64,000 nucleotides of DNA, from NCBI RefSeq assembly GCF_009734445.1, contig NZ_CP046457.1, forward strand, positions 682,001-746,000. The letters are read 5' to 3'. Source of the stretch: Candidatus Syntrophocurvum alkaliphilum (GTDB lineage: Bacteria; Bacillota; Syntrophomonadia; Syntrophomonadales; Syntrophomonadaceae). The position numbers and the translations under genes were made by a program. The notes beneath the pieces were generated by a model that was given only the letters and a program-made list of their open reading frames with translations, made no database searches and was not told the origin of the DNA. Positions 62,365-64,000 of the stretch are shown here, piece by piece. Numbering within the stretch: position 1 is the first letter of the stretch; the number at the start of each line of letters is the position of its first letter.

Positions 62365-63378
62365 GTGAAAAAATCCTACTTATTAATAGTTGGAGTTTTA
62401 ATAATTACAGCGATAGTCATGGTAGTGGGCTGGGATAATGTATATAAGATAATGAGTCGTATGACACTTCCCCAGTTTATCTTTTTGGTTATCTTACAAT
62501 TAGGAACGTTATTTTTAACAGCTTATATCTGGTATTTTTTACTAAAACAAAAATCTAGTCAAATATCTCTTTTTAATGTCTTTGGCATTAATTTAGCGGG
62601 AACCTTTGTAGAAAGTGTTACACCTTCAGTGAAAATAGGCGGGGAGGCACTGAAGGTGTATTTGATGCGTCAAAAAACTGCTCTTGCATATTCAGAACTT
62701 ACTGCTGTAGCTGTAGTAAGTAAATATTTTTCCTTACTCCCCTTTTTATTAATTAGTGTAATTACACTTGCTATAGCATTATTAGCATTTAATTTACCCT
62801 TTTTTGTTTTTATTGCTTTTATAGGGTTATTACTGTTCTTTTTGTTATTTTTTATTTTTTTCAATATTCAGGGTTTCAATTTAGATACTTTCTTTAATAA
62901 CTTATTAGGTGAAAAAATTAATAATAGCAATAATCAAGTTTTAAAAAAAATAATTCCCATAATTAATCGTATTTATACCTTCTTACTTGATTCGTCTAAT
63001 GCATCAAAAAGCATTGTTACTTCAATGAAACAACGAAAAATACTTTTTTTAATAGCTTTTGTAGTATGGGCGCTTTATCCGGTAAAAGTGTATTTGGTTG
63101 CTTTTATGCTAGGTTATCAGCTTAATATTGTAGTCGTAGTGCTTGCTACTTATACTGCCTATTTAGTAAGTATGATTCCATTACTTCCTGGTGGGCTTGC
63201 TACTTTCGAAGGTAGTATGGCATTAGTACTTGCTTATGAGGGATTAACATCGGCAGAGGCTATATCTATTGCTTTGATGACAAGAGTAATTACTTTTTGG
63301 ATTCCACTGTTACTTTCAGCAATTATAACTATTTATTATATCAAAAATACAGATAATCAAGAAGGTGAAATAATATGA
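62365..63378 (+). CDS. YbhN/UPF0104-type flippase-like membrane protein
   Basis: 337 residues, about eight membrane helices, with the family block PLLPGGLATFEGSMALVLAYEG near 272-293 and ESVTPSVKIGGEALKVYLM near 73-91, as in the lysylphosphatidylglycerol synthase TM region/AglD family. These proteins move or modify lipids or polyisoprenoid-linked compounds. GTG start after GGGGAGG. Its stop overlaps the feoB start (ATGA). Confidence 0.83.
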   Translation: MKKSYLLIVGVLIITAIVMVVGWDNVYKIMSRMTLPQFIFLVILQLGTLFLTAYIWYFLLKQKSSQISLFNVFGINLAGTFVESVTPSVKIGGEALKVYLMRQKTALAYSELTAVAVVSKYFSLLPFLLISVITLAIALLAFNLPFFVFIAFIGLLLFFLLFFIFFNIQGFNLDTFFNNLLGEKINNSNNQVLKKIIPIINRIYTFLLDSSNASKSIVTSMKQRKILFLIAFVVWALYPVKVYLVAFMLGYQLNIVVVVLATYTAYLVSMIPLLPGGLATFEGSMALVLAYEGLTSAEAISIALMTRVITFWIPLLLSAIITIYYIKNTDNQEGEII

Positions 63379-64000
63379 ATGATAAAGAAAATGTCCTTTT
63401 AATTGGCCCACCTAATGTAGGCAAAAGTGTGACTTTTAATAATTTAACAGGATCAAATATAAGTATTGCAAATTATGTAGGAACTACTGTAGAGTTTACT
63501 GTCGGTGAAATAATATTTGATGATTATAATGTTAATTTAATAGATGTTCCTGGTACATATACCCTTGAAGCTACAAATGAAGCTGAAAAAATTGCTGTAG
63601 AAATGCTTCAAGGACATGATTTTAAACATAAAAAATTTGAACACTGTCATGATCAGAAGGATGTTGATGCAAACCTTAGAAAAAAACCTGCTGCTGTTAT
63701 AAGTGTTATTGATGCTTATAACTTAGAAAGTAGCTTATATTTATTATTCCAAGTATTACAATATAATATCCCTACTGTTGCTGTACTAAATAGAATGGAT
63801 CTAATTGAAGAAAAAGGCGAGAAAATTGATGTAGAATATTTATCCTATAAGCTTGGGATACCTGTTATCCCTACTGTTGCTGTTGAAAAAAAGGGGTTAA
63901 ATGAATTAAAAGAAATATTACAAACAATTTTAGCAAAAGCCCCTTCTACTGAAACAGAAAATATTAGAGATATTGATAATAGTAAAATAGAAGAAAGTTT
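63375..64000 (+). CDS. feoB: ferrous iron transporter FeoB (partial, 3' end missing)
   Basis: The first 208 residues are the cytoplasmic GTPase domain: G1 GPPNVGKS (11-18), G2 Thr in NYVGTTVEFT, G3 DVPGT and G4 NRMD. Compared with typical FeoB (GNPNCGKT, small G domain), G1 is altered and an insert rich in His and charged residues (HDFKHKKFEHCHDQ, near 78-91) sits between G3 and G4. The membrane part lies outside the window. AAGGTGA site; overlaps the preceding stop by four bases. Confidence 0.85.
   Translation, partial: MNDKENVLLIGPPNVGKSVTFNNLTGSNISIANYVGTTVEFTVGEIIFDDYNVNLIDVPGTYTLEATNEAEKIAVEMLQGHDFKHKKFEHCHDQKDVDANLRKKPAAVISVIDAYNLESSLYLLFQVLQYNIPTVAVLNRMDLIEEKGEKIDVEYLSYKLGIPVIPTVAVEKKGLNELKEILQTILAKAPSTETENIRDIDNSKIEES

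Overview
The window is AT-rich DNA from a low-GC, Gram-positive, spore-forming anaerobe, most likely a member of the Clostridia. The signs are spore-coat-type YheC/YheD ATP-grasp proteins, YpmA, a DUF503 (YlxP-type) protein and a DUF2512 protein, strong AGGAGG ribosome sites with many GTG and TTG starts, menaquinone synthesis by the futalosine route, ferrous iron uptake by Feo, and TrkAH potassium uptake. The genus cannot be told from the sequence.

Layout. 1-11.4 kb is chromosome: the end of queE, ypmA, signal peptidase I, surE, an EF-G-like GTPase, small membrane proteins, an MBL-fold protein, a membrane metallophosphoesterase and a nitroreductase. It then passes through decayed material (two frameshifted genes and a MITE-like repeat). 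11.5-22.8 kb is an integrative element in the tRNA-Trp gene, bounded by 54-bp exact direct repeats. It has two tyrosine recombinases, an excisionase, a Cro/CI repressor with its operator-promoter, a CHC2 primase-like protein, a P-loop replication ATPase, an iteron-like repeat array, several small coiled-coil proteins and one tail tape-measure-like protein. It has no terminase, portal, capsid or other tail gene, so it looks like a phage satellite or a stripped prophage.

22.8-33 kb is chromosome again: tRNA-Trp, ddl, an ABC-class ATPase, and a menaquinone cluster mqnE-mqnA-mqnC with an MTAP-like phosphorylase, then a UPF0182 membrane protein and a GDSL hydrolase. 33-49 kb holds a PP-loop/TudS pair that points to thiouridine chemistry, two tandem YheC/D ATP-grasp genes, an HtrA protease, 6-phosphofructokinase, hydroxyacyl-CoA dehydrogenase, a YchF-type NTPase and TrkA-TrkH. 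A third ATP-grasp gene follows, joined to an amidoligase with a long Ser/Thr/Asn/Arg tail.

48.8-55 kb holds a secreted protein with three M14/AstE-like repeats, DUF503, a LysR regulator, a degenerate stretch, a DUF2284 gene without a normal start codon, and a higher-GC NRDE gene between dispersed hairpin repeats. 55-58 kb is the aroF-pheA operon. It is preceded by two consecutive Phe-rich leader peptides (7 Phe each), each followed by a rho-independent terminator: a tandem phenylalanine attenuator, and the clearest regulatory find in the window. 58-64 kb has an MBL hydrolase, an orphan PAS histidine kinase, and a Fur-box-controlled feoA operon that also encodes a nicotianamine-synthase-like methyltransferase and a YbhN-type membrane protein before feoB, which runs off the right edge.
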